Positions 39,201 to 51,673 of a DNA stretch of 64,000 nt are shown piece by piece (positions within the stretch are counted from its first letter, which is position 1; each line of letters opens with the position of its first letter). The DNA is from Lanius collurio (Eukaryota; Chordata; Aves; Passeriformes; Laniidae). The notes beneath the pieces were generated by a model. It saw only the letters and a list, made by a program, of their open reading frames with translations, had not been told where the DNA came from and did not search any database. A program made the position numbers and the translations under genes. Location of the stretch: the NCBI GenBank assembly GCA_020086605.1, contig JACBWW010000017.1:1032208-1096207 (forward strand), in the 5' to 3' direction.

Positions 39201-41850
39201 TGCTCCCTGGACCATCTCTGGATTATCTATTCTCAGCATTTTCTGGACATGTGTCCTGGGTTTTTTTGGTAGCCTCCACAGAGTAATGCCTTCTAAATAT
39301 TTGAGCTTGCAGGCTGGGCTGGGAGCAGGTGTGCATGTGCCTTCTTCCCAGTTACCTTCCCTTTTGTTTATTCAGATTTCTTATCTTTGACATTATTTTT
39401 TTGCTGTCCTGTGAGGCTTTGGGTTTGGTTTTTTAGCAATCTGCAGTGTGGTTTATTCCATGGTAGCCCATTACAAATAAACATATCAAGAATGTGCCTT
39501 ATTGAGAAAACAATTCAATTCCTGGGCTCCTGTGGACTCATCTGAAAATTAAAACCCTGCAGAGTGTTTTTAATTAAGCTGATGAGTCTACCTTCTTATA
39601 TCAAAACAGCATCAAACAAGAAATCAAAGAATTCACGAGTTATGATTCAGTGTCCAGCTGTCACTAAGCATTTTAATGATTTTCTGTCAGCTGTCCTCAG
39701 TTAAAAAACTTTGGAAGAATTTCTTCTCCCTCCTGATGAAGTTAAAAACCAATCCTATGCACAATAATATACAAATAGTTCCTCATGTGTTGATCAGCAA
39801 AACTTACTTTCTTCCAAAAAGTTTTTTTTCTAGAAATTTCTGTAGAGTGTTGGTTTGTTGAACTTTTTTAAAAGGGAAAGTTCCTTTTTTTTTTTTACTG
39901 CTTGATATCTAATTGCTATCCTTTGAAGGAAAATCAAGAATTTTCCCTCTTTAACAGATAAGCTATTAGGGAGCATGTTCAGTCCTGTGTACCTTATTGA
40001 CATTGGCGTGAGGTGAGCAGGTAGGAATTTATCTTGGGGCCATGCTGTTAGGTACAGACTTACATTGTTTATTTTTGTAGTCTGATACTTTTCACATAAA
40101 TTTTCTGATACTTCTCACATCCAATTTTCATCAGTTTTTAATTAGAAGCAAGACCTTAAACTTTCTGCCATAAAATAACGACAGAAGAGGAATTGTTCTC
40201 TGGGTTGGTGATAACATTGGTCTTCCTTCATTTTGGTCCATTGCCTGCATGGCTCTTTTATCTTTTGAGAATGGTTTTCCAGCTTTGCTGTTTGCTTTTC
40301 TTGCTTTGCTTTGCTGCTGTGCTCATCCTCTTCATGATTTAAAACTAAAGAAAAGAAAGTGACTCACAGAAGCAGCAGTGTAATACTCTTTTTCTTACTC
40401 TTCCCTGTTGTACTTTTAGGGAGAGGTGCTTAAACCCTGGCAGAAGATAGGAAACACCATTATTGGAAGTGAGACACTGCAGCTTATTAGCTGCTTATCA
40501 TCTAATGCTTCTACTCATCCTTCCAAGTTGTTACTCACAAGTTACTTACAGAGATGTGATTCAACCAGTGCTTCTTTAAATAAGGAGATATATGTATATA
40601 TACACACTTTTCTGTTTCCTGTTGCTTTTCTTGGGTCACACTGCCCATTCAGAGCGGCCACCACATCCCTACAGGAGTAGGATAATGACTGCCAACCCAG
40701 CCTGTGAGGGTGGTGTTCAAGCAGATTCAGCAGCAGCAGAAGTGGAATCACTCTGGATTAGACCTGATTCACTGTGCTCCTGCTTCACAAATGGAAATAG
40801 CTAAATTATGCACCCAAATTTATGTATTTTCTACAGCTGACCATTGGCAACTGGTTAAGAGGCAAGATGTCAGATGGTCAACCTATGTGGCAACTTCTTT
40901 AGCCACAAGAAATTTCTGTTGGCTGCCATCTTTTGCATACATTCTCCTCGTGGGAGTCTTGTGCCAAATCCATAGAAATATGCAGACAAACAGTGCAAGG
41001 TACTAAACTAAAGGCAGAGTGATTTCGATGTGTAGTAATGGTAGTAATTAAAAAATGGTGCTTAAAGTCATTATCAAAAAGGCACTCACATCTTTTAGAC
41101 ATGATAAATAGCCTTTTTCAAACTTTGGGAGGCAGGCAGCTATAAATACATGTGAAAAGTAGAGAAGCTGTTCACTGGCTACAGCCCCAAGGAGAGGGAT
41201 CTGTTGGATACTATGGAGTAGGCTGGTGTGAACTGTGTGCAGCACCTGCCTGCAAAGCTCTGTGCTTAGGGTGGGTTTTTTCCTCATTCCACCTCAGGCC
41301 AACCTTACGTAGTACTAATTTTTCTGTGAATGATGCCAAGTGACAGGAGAAGGATTTGGGAATGAGGGACCTGTTGCCATTTCTGTTGTGGCATTTTACA
41401 TACCTCTTACCCTTCAAGCAAATGTTCACTTACTCTGTGTGACTTTTGTGTAAATTGGAAACCTTATTTATTTAAAAAATGGACCACAATAATACACCAC
41501 AGTTCCACTGAAGACAGCAATGGCCACTGAAGTAACAGCTCCTGGTTAAACAAAGGTTTGCTCTGGGGAAGTGATGTTCCTGCTCTTCAAATACTGCAAC
41601 ACTGTTCTGGGAATATCATACAGCTCAAAGGGCTTGTTTGTTGGTACAGCACTTTTCTCTGTAGCTGCTTTTTCTACAGTGAGAAGAACTCCTGCAGTTG
41701 CTCCGAGATCCCACGTGTTCCTGGCCTTCCATCATGGCATGTGCGTTGTCAGCCCAGCTGGCACACACACTGACCTGCACCAGGTCTGCTGGATGCACAA
41801 ACAACAGCTCCTTTCTGTCTAACTCTGGCTTCAAACCTCTTTCCTTCCAG

Positions 41851-41976
41851 ATGTCCACACGGAAGCAGTGCAGGCAGCCCTTGCTAAACATAAAGAAAGG
41901 AAAATGGCAGTCCCCATGCCCTCAAAACGGCGTTCGTTGGTGGTGCAAACATCAATGGATGCCTACACACCTCCGG
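41851..41976 (+). CDS. DIP2C: DIP2C exon 4 (end of DMAP1-binding domain)
   Basis: This 126-bp exon, phase 1 at both ends, encodes about residues 90-132. It reads DVHTEAVQAALAKHKERKMA, then VPMPSKRRSLVVQTSMDAYT, then PP. The HTEAVQAALAKHKE helix is the most conserved part of the DMAP1-binding domain among DIP2 proteins. The acceptor is CTTTCCTTCCAG and the donor CCGG|GTGAGT. SKRRSL is a basic, possibly phosphorylated motif (inference). DIP2B, as I recall it, has KEQKMALPMPTKRRS here, so the ERKMAVPMPSKRRSL form favours DIP2C. Confidence 0.97.
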
Positions 41977-42823
41977 GTGAGTATCTCTCTATTTTTAAAT
42001 ATTAAAATGAATGGGAATTTTAAAAATGGTTCTTTGTGCTGCTATGAACTGCTAATCTGTCAGCATAGATAGTAATGGAAATGTGATTTGATGCACACTG
42101 AACTTCACTGAGGAGTGTTTGAAGAGAAGGTGAACAGAGCAGTGGAAAAGTCAACAGGGACCGTTCACAGATTGCTTTGCCCTTGGTGATACCTTAGCTT
42201 GCACTGGTCCTTTTAGGCTTACAAGGACCTAACTATGGCCATCTTGTCCTTCTTTATGATAGTCTAAGTTCCCTTCACATTTCTGGTTTATCCCCTACCA
42301 GTGTAATGTAACATTATCTTAGCAATTAGTTGTGCCATTCCTTTTCAAGTTTATCTGCTCTTTTTATCTACTAGACTGTGAAAATACCTCCTATCTCATG
42401 CTTCTCATACTCACTGAATCCAGCCAAGACTCCCATTTCACTGAGGATTGGACTTTGTACAATTGTATAAGTGTCTCACAGACTTTGTGGAGTGAGCTTG
42501 GGAAAGTTTGGTTTATTTTTTTTGTATTCTCTCCTGGCTGGAAATCTTCAGAAGATTCCCTGTTTAACATTATAAAGGAAGACTCTAATGATCCTTTTTT
42601 TTTTTGTACAATAATACACACACCATGACCTTAGAGATGTGCACAGTTAGAAACTGTGACTTAGTTTCAGGGCTTTCAGGAGTGCAGTGTTCTCATTATG
42701 TCTGCCTACCTTCCTGAGATTTTCTTAATGACATTTTCTTTAGATTTGTGATATGAATATGAGTTATTTCTATTAAGAAAACTCCAAAGCACTGCAAGCT
42801 AACAGGCTGTTTTTAATTACTAG
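41977..42823 (+). other. DIP2C intron 4
   Basis: A short intron of 847 bp with donor GTGAGT and acceptor TTTTTAATTACTAG. It has a T run near 42595-42605. I see nothing else in it. Confidence 0.9.
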
Positions 42824-43033
42824 ATACTTCTTCTGGTTCAGAAGATGAAGGCTCTGTTCAGGGCGACTCCCAGGGAACTCCCACCTCAAGCCAGGGGAGT
42901 ATAAACATGGAGCATTGGATCAGTCAAGCGATCCATGGCTCCACCACATCAACCACTTCCTCTTCCTCGACACAAAGTGGAGGCAGTGGTGCTGCACACA
43001 GACTGGCTGATGTTATGGCTCAAACACATATAG
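42824..43033 (+). CDS. DIP2C: DIP2C exon 5 (Ser/Thr-rich linker)
   Basis: At 210 bp this is the largest exon in the window, phase 1 at both ends, encoding about residues 132-202. It opens DTSSGSEDEGSVQGDSQGTP and continues through NMEHWISQAIHGSTTSTTSS, a Ser-rich run, then QSGGSG and AAHRLADVMAQTHI. An acidic Ser patch (SGSEDEGS) precedes a conserved MEHWISQAIHGS helix and a long Ser/Thr low-complexity tract. The segment is probably disordered and links the DMAP1-binding domain to the first adenylate-forming domain. The acceptor is ATTACTAG and the donor ATAG|GTCAGT. Confidence 0.97.
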
Positions 43034-43778
43034 GTCAGTATACAGATGTGTTGAGTGTGTTCAGTTTAACATGAATTTTGACTCTCATGTTCAGCTGATG
43101 CTGCTGGATGAAGTCTTACAGAAGTCTTTCTTGAACTGCTTCTTTGCTTTTTAATATTTATATATATTATATGGAGAGATAGTCCTACGCTCAGGAGGGG
43201 GAAAAAATAGAAGTTTAGATTTGGGGGTAAATTTGTGTTGTGGCAAACAGGGTCTAGCTATTGGTTACCAAATACCTTAAAATGTATGGTTGCATGACTT
43301 CCATTACTTAGCACTATAAAGATCTCTGTAGGATTCATCAGTAAGGAAAATCAGTGCATGCATCATTAGGGATTGCTTGCATATGAGTTTCCCCCACTGC
43401 TGCACCACTTTAATTACATAGCTTGAGTGATTTTTGATAATTCTGTTAACAGTAGTCCTCTTAAACATATTTTTTCTGCCCTTAATTGAATTTAGAATAC
43501 TTGAACTGGGATATCTAGAGATTATACTCCGTGGGAGAGACCATTATATAGCTTCAGAGAAGGGAGCTGTTGTTATTAATAGCTTGTTTATTTCCTCTGG
43601 AAAGATCCTAGGAAGTCAGAGCTTTCTTTCCATTAGGGCTAAGCTTCCTGAATACTGTGCCATTGACACTAGTCTTTATTGACTTATTGACATGAGGCAG
43701 CTATTTGATTGGATATGTGGAAAGCTAGGCTTGATTTCCCTTCACTCTTCAGCTGCTTATCATACAGGCATTTGCTTT

Positions 43779-43808
43779 GGGTATGTTCTTGCTGGGTATG
43801 TTCTTGCT
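43779..43808. repeat. 15-bp perfect tandem duplication
   Basis: The unit GGGTATGTTCTTGCT occurs twice in a row without change. This is probably a recent slippage or small duplication event. Confidence 0.9.
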
Positions 43809-46800
43809 GTTGTGTATTTTGGGCTCTCACTGAAAATCTGTTGATTTTGGAATGTGTTGGAACAGATAAAGCAATCTTACTACTGTCTTACTACAGTTTA
43901 TGTGACTGTTCTCAACTGACATTTCCTTTTCAAGTGTATGTAATGAGATAAATGAGAGCTTCTTCAGTATTCCTGGTTTTATGTGCTGGAACAGGAGTAC
44001 ATATCCCTTGGTTTTTGCCACGAGTATAACTCAATGTAACACCTGTATTTTCAGTAATCCTCTCATCATGATCTGGAACTGCTGAATTGCAGTCGGGGGA
44101 AGAACTCGTATTGTATTCATAAATTCATGCTAAATGAATGCTTAGAAACTTGTTTTAGAAACACATACACTTGGAAACATATTAATCATTGCATTTGATT
44201 ATTTTCTGTGACTTCATCTTGAAATGCTACAGGAAATTATAGCATAGAGAATTAAATTTATCCAAAATCTGAAAGGTTGCATTACTCACACACCAAGTCT
44301 TAATGTGTCTTTAAAAATAGCTTCTTTATAATTTGACATTTTAGTAATTTTAAATCTGGCACAGTAAATCTTCTTTTATAATCACTGAGTTTGTGGTAAA
44401 TAATACAGCATTTATAGAGCTAAATTAAGATGGCACTATTCTGCAGAAGAGGGAAACTACTATTTCTTATACTTGTTTTATTGTGCCTTGTTGTTGACTA
44501 GAAAGATCTTGCCTTTGAAGGAAGCAGCTGAGCTTACCTCAATGTATGCATATTTTCATTCATTCAGACAGTAAGATACCTTAAATTGCAACTCTTCTTG
44601 GACAGTAGTTGAGGTATACTAATGTAAAGGTCATTTGGACACAAAATGTGACTGATGAGACTGGGGTCCTATGGTTGCTATCAGTCATTGTTGCTAAAGT
44701 CACTAGAAATGTAAGAGAAGCTGCACAGTTGATAACTCTAAGCTGTATTTATTCATGGGTGAGCTGCATTCTTTAAGAACTTGAAATTAAATTTTTATTT
44801 TGTTTCTTTCCTATCCAAGAAGGTAGATTTTACATTTAAATGTGTTCTAAGAGGTAATAAATTTGAAGTATTCCTACAGAAAACCTGTCTCTTTGCAAGG
44901 CAGTGGGGCAGGGATGGTGAATGAATAAATGTCTTTGGTAAGAGAGTAGATGAGAGAGAAGAGTAATCCGGTTCCTTAAAGTTCTTCAGCTACCAAAGAC
45001 AGTTTGTTCTTGGTCATGAAGAAGATGTGTTACCATGGCTTGATGTTTGTTTGGTCCAGGGAATTGTTCTCCAGAGACAGGCCAGCCTGCAAGAGAGAAA
45101 TCAACTTTAAATATGGATGGCTGTACTCTGAAGGTGCCAATTTTAAAAATACAAATTCAAAGTGCAACAGGGAAGACCTTAATGGTAACCCAAAAAAGCC
45201 CTCCATTCTGATATCCACTAGGATTTTACCTCCAGAGTGCACCACAGAATGAAAGGGAGATTTTTTTCCAGTTTAAGTATACTAATGCAGGCCTGAAAAG
45301 GGATTTGATAAAAAGCTTTGGCTATAATATAATCAGAGTTTTCTTTGTGAATCATTTGGATAATTTGCATAAGGTATTATATGCTTTTAATGTTATACTG
45401 TTCATTTAATTTGACTACTGCTGCTTTATTGTGGTCAAAGTTCTAGTTTGGGATAGATATAATTTTAGTATTTATTCAGCTTTAAGATGCTCAGCTGCCT
45501 GCATTAAGCTACAGGGAAAATCTTCAGTTTGGCATAGGTATCACAGTTCTGTTCAGTAATTCTTGAATTTAGAGGTCAAACCAGTGTAATCTGTAAAAAA
45601 GATCTATTATTCTGACCCTTCTCTGAGTGAGTACTGTGCATATTTCTAAGATCTTTAACCTTTCATTTGTTGGTATTACATGGTTTGGATTTCTATATAT
45701 ATAAAAATCAGGGACAGAAAGCACAGCTCAGAGCTCACAAAGTTCATACAATGAAGATTACACAGTGCTTGCCTATGACTGTAAATCTATATAAAGTTAA
45801 TCATCTCATTTCAAAGTTTTGATCCTATAGGTGCATTTAATGTTTCTTTTATATGCTTCAAGTATGGTTCTGTTTGAAAATCAAAGGCTTCTATCCTCAT
45901 TAAAGGCTACATAGTTTGCTAATCAAATAAATATAAAAACATGTGCCATAAGCATAGCTGATAGTTTTCAGATGACTGAAAATTCTTGTGTTCTGAAGAG
46001 AATGTTAACTTACACAGGAGACTAGTTTAAAATACAGTCTGGACATCAGTACAAGAAAAACCCAGCTACAAGAGCTGCATCTCTGACTCTGGATTTACCT
46101 TCCCTGACAACAAGAAGAACCAGCTTATTTGGGAGTAAAAGCTGCATTTTCTTCAAGTACAGTGCTGCAGGAATGCTTTTTGAGTTCCCAGAGACTTTTC
46201 AAATACCTGGTGCTTTTGTGAGCTTCCAAACCTCTGCTCAAAGTATTCCTCCACTTCTTTGCTTCTCCTCGGACGTGGGGCTTTGTCAGTGCACAGGCTC
46301 TGTCCCTGCATGAGCCTGCTCTGCTTTGTTGGGCCTTTCTGATCTTCATGAAATGGGGAAAATGATGTTGCTCCAGTGGCAGAAATGAAGAGAGCCTTAA
46401 CTGGAAACAGCTGTTCTGTCTGTGATCTTCTAATGCAAGGATATTGGAAGAGATGGGAATAGGAGGTGACGTAAATATGTATGTTTGATGGAGGAAGTGC
46501 TTTGAAGTCCTGCAGCTGTCACAGTTTCTACTTTTTAGTGAACAGATGTGTCAGGATCGTGATTCTTAATGAAAGCTCAAACAGTTCTTTGAGTTACCTG
46601 ACCTAAGACCAAGCAACTCTCTCCAGATTGTGTCCATAGCCAAAGCTTGGATTGACTGTTCGATGTAAAAAAAAAGAATGCATTTCACATAACGTAGCAA
46701 TTACCTTTTTCTTTAGAAGTCATTCAGACCACAGTTTTGTCTGTGTGATTTTCATTCCTCCAAGCCTAACTCAGAGACATGAACTGACCAAAGATTTGTA

Positions 46801-47797
46801 AATCTAATGGATGAAACTTAGAGCTGTAGATACTGCCATGATAAGACATCTGTTAAGAAGATACTATAAAGGAACACGTCAAGACAAACCTTATTATTCC
46901 TCTTCTCCTGGATAAAAGTAAATAGCAGTTGGGCAGCCAGGGCACTAGAACTCCTTGACTGACCTGTGGTGGCAGCCTTGGGTGGAGAGTTTCTTTAAGG
47001 CAACTTCAAGTGCCAGTGCTGTCTGTTCAAAAGGAAACCCTTTTACAAAAGAGCAGGACTCTTGTTATATTCTTTCCCCCTGCTTAGCACCATGTGTAAC
47101 AAAGAAGAATTTGGTTTTAAGCACCAAGTTCTGAAGGGAGAACATCCCTGCTCACGAATCTTCTGCCCATGCATTAAAAAAAAAATTACTCTTTAACTCC
47201 AATTCACTTTGCCCTGTAGTCTGAAAGATGGAAATACTTCACTGGAAAGATGTAAGCAAATACAGCTCGCTTTAAAAATACTTTCTTATGTTACTGATAG
47301 CTGACTAAGTACAATTATTTTCTTAGTCATGATCTCCCATATGCATAGCAAAACTGCATTATAAGTAAAGAGAAAGATAAACATCAGCATTTTTTAATTG
47401 ACTTAGTTACTGAGTAATACAATCATGATCTATAAAAAGCTCTTGCCACTTAACAGGAAAGGGCAAAAAGTTATGCTGAGTCTAAAATAGTTGATAATGA
47501 CAAAAAATTTAAAATGAAGACATGATTCAAGCCATTACCAGCATAAGCTTCATTGTTCAATCTATTGTATTTTAATTGGTCACTTATAGGACAATATAAG
47601 GTGTTTGTTTCAGTAAAATTGCAACAATGGACAGAAGCAAAAACTCCAACGGAACATTTGTAGATTGCATGACATTTTGAGTTGCTCAAAAAAAGCCATT
47701 TCATGTTTTCCTCAACCAGATAATATAATTGGGTGATAGGATTGAGCCCTTATGATGTTCATGAATATAAACATTAAATAACAGCTGCAGACATTAA

Positions 47798-47881
47798 ATA
47801 ATTCTCATTTAAAGGTAGCATTTGGCAGAGAATCATCATGAAAATTTAAGACATGACATGCTACCTTTAAATGAGAATTAT
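47798..47881. repeat. perfect 24-bp inverted repeat with 36-nt loop
   Basis: The left arm 47798-47821 is exactly the reverse complement of the right arm 47858-47881, and pairing stops at the next base outside. The 84-nt unit would form an uninterrupted 24-bp stem on either strand. The ten bases ACATTAAATA occur twice just before it (47771 and 47791). No transposon ends are evident. It could be a local inverted duplication, a transcribed hairpin, or part of a regulatory element. Confidence 0.95.
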
Positions 47882-49159
47882 GCAAAGTAAGCATCTATTA
47901 TAGCATCCTTTTCCTGTATGTGTAGCAAAAAAAATTAGTTTTCTGTGTTGATGGTGAGTAAATTTGGGATTGAATGCACAAGAATCACAGTGTTTCAAAG
48001 TTCAAAACTCATAAAAATGAAAATGCTTTATAATTATTTTTGAGATTACATTTACTGTAGAAGGTGATGTTCTAGTACTTATGGCGTCATAATATTTAAA
48101 GAAAAGGTTTAGTAAAAAATATATCTTGAAAACAGTATTGGAACACAATGACATTTTGCCAGAATTTTTGCATTTTGAAAGACTCTTACTCTGTTTTAAA
48201 ATAGAATGCATTTCTCTTCACTTCTGGCAGCAGAATGATGACCTGCCTTCTTTTGTAACTCAGAGGCTGCTGGGAATCATTTATGTCAATTGAAAGAAAA
48301 GTTGTTATTTGCTTGTGGCATTTATCTCCATCTAATCTAATGCAGATAAAAACCTGCAAAAAATTTATGAGACAACCTATAAAAATAGTACAAATACGTA
48401 GGAAATACAGACTCAGACTTTGAAAACATGGGAAGAAGAACTGTGGTAGCATGCTGAGTTACCAGGCCATGAAAGAGAAAGATAAGCTCTGTGGAATTGT
48501 TCAGCAGTGCTGGCGTGAGTCAGACCAAATCGTGTTTGCCTTCTGGAAGGCAAGGCTCTGTTATGCGGAAGAATTGAAATATCTCTGTCTAAAAATAGTG
48601 GACAAGCAAGTGTCCATGAAGAATGCAAAGTTCATGTTTCTTTACATTTTATTTCTTGCCTCTGATTTCCAAACCTGTTATGATTGACTTTTTTCCTTCT
48701 TAACTAAAATCGACATATTTAAAATACAGAGGTTATAAAAGTGATATGCATTGGCACTTGCAAGTGATTGACAATGTGCTGTGTTCTTTTTACTTAGAAA
48801 AACCAACACAGTAATCCACCAGTGTGTATTTCTCTGGGTCTTTTCTATTTACAGATGTCCACAAGCTTTAAGTAAAATCAGATGTCAGTGGAGAACCTAC
48901 GACCTAATTGTGTAATTTTTTTAGCCTATCTCTTATGTGATTGCAGATATACAGCCCTGTTTTCATCAGTGCAAACTTTATTTATTAAAATCATACTACA
49001 CATTGTAGTTCAGTACCATCATTTTATGCATTAACTTTAATGCCTGTTCAGATGTTAGGGAAAAACCAAAATCAAATGGTCGCCTTTCCTCTGCCCTTTA
49101 CTTTTCTGCCTTTTGACGCTAGAGGTACATGGTTAAACCTTTTAACTTACTTTTCACAG

Positions 49160-49291
49160 AAAATCATTCTGCCCCTCCAGATGTTACCACTTACACCTCA
49201 GAACACTCAATACAAGTAGAAAGACCACAAGGATCAACGGCACGGGTGGCACCAAAGTATGGCAACGCTGAGCTAATGGAGACTGGTGATG
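49160..49291 (+). CDS. DIP2C: DIP2C exon 6 (linker)
   Basis: This 132-bp exon, phase 1 at both ends, encodes about residues 202-246. It reads ENHSAPPDVTTYTSEHSIQV, then ERPQGSTARVAPKYGNAELM, then ETGDG. The acceptor is TTTTCACAG and the donor GATG|GTATGT. The NHSAPPDVTTYTSEH motif is typical of DIP2C. The STARVAPK stretch seems one residue shorter than the human form I recall, so this small part may vary between lineages. Reading through the donor in frame soon meets a stop in the intron, which supports the splice site. Confidence 0.96.
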
Positions 49292-50619
49292 GTATGTCAC
49301 AGAGCAGAACTGGGGTCACTTTGAGTATCCTGACCTTTTTAGTGGTTACTGTATGCATCTGCTCTTGTTTTTTGGTTTTTTTTCCAGGCACTCTTCACTT
49401 GTAATCACAAAGCTGCAGCACCTTTGCAGCTATAAAATAAGCTGATATCAATGAAGATAACATAGAGAAGTATTTCTTAATCAGCAGAGCCAATTCCCCC
49501 ATAGAAATTTGGCAAAAACCCCCAGAGAATCTCTTTAGATTTGCTATTATCATGCTGTCTGGTTGCAGCTACTCTGTTTTTTTTAAATGACAAAGAATGT
49601 CACATGCTAGGATGGATCTTGAAAATTGACGTCTGACGTTTTATTCTCTTTGAGATTTTTTTTTTTTTTTGAAAAACAGTTATTTGTAAACCCTTCCTTA
49701 TTTACCGCTCCTCTTTTCTAAAACTTACCAAACAATATTTCAGCACAGAGTGGAGTTGTTGACCAAGTGTACTGCATCTAAACTCAGTAGCTTCAGCTCC
49801 AAACACCACTTGGTAAAAGTTTTGGAGCCAACCTTATGGAAGGGTAAGAAGTTGAAATTCCTGCAATGCAGTGACAGAAAGCTATTAGTTCAGGAACAGA
49901 TGACATGCACACTGGAGAGGCTTTGCACTCGACTAGAGAAAAAGAAGGTGGAGTTGATTGATGGGACTATATTATAAAAATGCCCCTTGCCCCAGGCTGC
50001 TGCTCAGAGCTGTGTTTTCTGAAGTGCTATTTGAGCAAGCATGGTCCCCTTGGAGATTGCTGGCTGGTGGGATTGGCTGTAGGGATGTTCAGAGAATACA
50101 GGGTCATGCTGAAGTAATACAGAGACGTGAACCATGTTTAAGATGGGTACTGGATGGATGTCCCCTGCAGTGTAAAAATAACCCAGAATAAATGACAGGG
50201 CAGAGCCTATGACCCACACTCCTCACCGGGCTGCAGTCTAGTCAGACAACGTTGGTATGGCCAATGCTCATGGGGAGGGCGAGTGCCAGTTTTCTCACTG
50301 GCCATTGCTGAGGGAATTCTCTCAGGGTACTGACATTTGCTGTAGGGACATTTTTTCCACTGTGCTTCTCTCCCTCAGTCTGTCTGCTGTTTCCCCTCTA
50401 ATTCTGCAACCTCGCTCTGACATTGTTGTATTGGTTTTATTCACATTAGGCATCATTATTCCTTGTTGCTTGTGTGTTTTAATGTTAAATACTTGAGTCA
50501 TGGTATGGCATGAAACTGTAGTTGTGGTGGCCTTGCAGTCCTGGACTTTTTCTTTCCCCACTTGAATTCTGGTGCAGCGTAGCCATCGACTGATGTCTCC
50601 ATTGATCCCTGTCCTGCAG
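49292..50619 (+). other. DIP2C intron 6
   Basis: The intron is 1,328 bp, with donor GTATGT and acceptor GATCCCTGTCCTGCAG. It has a T run near 49657-49670. Short ORFs occur on both strands but none is recognisable. Confidence 0.9.
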
Positions 50620-50739
50620 GAGTACCAGTGAGCAGCAGAGTGTCAGCAAAGATTCAGCAGCTGGTCAATACACTAAAACGGCCCAAACGACCACCATTAC
50701 GAGAGTTCTTTGTAGATGACTTTGAGGAATTGTTAGAAG
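50620..50739 (+). CDS. DIP2C: DIP2C exon 7 (conserved basic/acidic linker)
   Basis: This 120-bp exon, phase 1 at both ends, encodes about residues 246-286. It reads VPVSSRVSAKIQQLVNTLKR, then PKRPPLREFFVDDFEELLE. The acceptor is CTGTCCTGCAG and the donor GAAG|GTAAAA. The SRVSAKIQQLVNTLKRPKRP part is strongly conserved across DIP2 proteins. LKRPKRPPLR is a basic, Pro-containing stretch next to the acidic FVDDFEELLE. It leads into the adenylate-forming region. Confidence 0.97.
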
Positions 50740-51673
50740 GTAAAATGACTGTTTTTCAAAAGGTTTGGGGATCGCTTATTAAAACTCTGTAAAATGTTTG
50801 TCTCCTACATTGACTTTCTAGAAAGCCAAGTAAGCCCTCCCTGTGCTGGCAAGTACCAAAAAACCATTAGTATTCAGTGGAAACTGCTTGTAGTGAGCTT
50901 GGACATAGTGCTGTGGAGTCAAAAGTCTCTCTTGTCTGCTCAGCTCCTGGTTCTGCTTGCAAAGAAATGATAGAGGAGAGTGTGGGGAAGCTTTGTTTTG
51001 AGAACATTTATCTGTGGCTTGCAGCCATTGCTTTTGAACACCAATATGAGAAAATCTATTAGTGAGGGAGCATGTTACATGTTTTACACATCCTTTGTAT
51101 AACAGTGAAGTATGAAAAATGAACTAAATGTAAGATAGAAAAAAAGATACAGTCAATAAATGGAACTTTTTTAAAAAAAGACCGGGGCTTTAAGAAATAA
51201 GATTTGCCAGAATGTGGAAATTTAAATCGTCTTCACAGGAATTTATAAGAAAACGTGTAACAGAACATGAGTTAAATCAATCTGTTACTTCTTAAAGTAT
51301 ATTTTTGTCAGTAGTCCTGCAGTTCATCTCATTACTGCTTTTTTCCCAGGAAAAAGTATTCTCCATCTATCTTTAGGAGTAAAGAAAGGTTGATTATTTT
51401 GAAGATAAATATATGCATGCTGCCTCAGCAATTTCTTTCCCTGCTTGTAGAACTAGTGTAAGAACGAGGACTTCTCATTCCTGAGGTGCTTCAGTTGCTT
51501 GATCTGTGTTAAAAGTAAATTATTCTGTTATATTTCTCTGTTGCTTCTTAATACCTTCTTCCATGTTTCAGTTTTCAGAATATTTTGCGAAGGTAACTTA
51601 TTCTCTTGATTACACAGGTGTACACAAGGTATAGAATTCACATGGTAACTGTATATCTTTTCATAATCATAAG
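50740..51673 (+). other. DIP2C intron 7
   Basis: A short intron of 934 bp with donor GTAAAA. The acceptor ends in ATCATAAG, an AAG site without a strong pyrimidine run next to it, though a CTTTTC run lies just upstream. Nothing else is evident. Confidence 0.9.

Larger units (their letters stand above)
24583..41850 (+). other. DIP2C intron 3
   Basis: The intron is 17,268 bp, with donor GTGAGT and acceptor CCTCTTTCCTTCCAG. Two CR1 fragments occupy most of 24735-27203. From 27204 to 41850 I see only unique-looking DNA. A slightly GC-raised stretch at about 30600-31200 carries short ORFs on both strands, and a T/C-rich stretch with TTTGC units lies near 40286-40320. No exon, RNA gene or nameable repeat could be supported there. 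An E-box-like CACGTG lies at about 41712, shortly before exon 4; its relevance is unknown. Confidence 0.85.
43034..49159 (+). other. DIP2C intron 5
   Basis: The intron is 6,126 bp, with donor GTCAGT and acceptor TTAACTTACTTTTCACAG. It is markedly AT-rich. A perfect two-copy 15-bp tandem repeat lies at 43779-43808 and a perfect 24-bp inverted repeat at 47798-47881. No transposable element is recognisable. Unique AT-rich DNA of this kind often contains conserved enhancers, which I cannot test here. Confidence 0.85.

Noticed and set aside
47798..47881. Calling the hairpin a microRNA gene
   Set aside because: A stem alone is not enough. Seed conservation, mature reads and fold energy cannot be shown here, so it is listed only as an inverted repeat.
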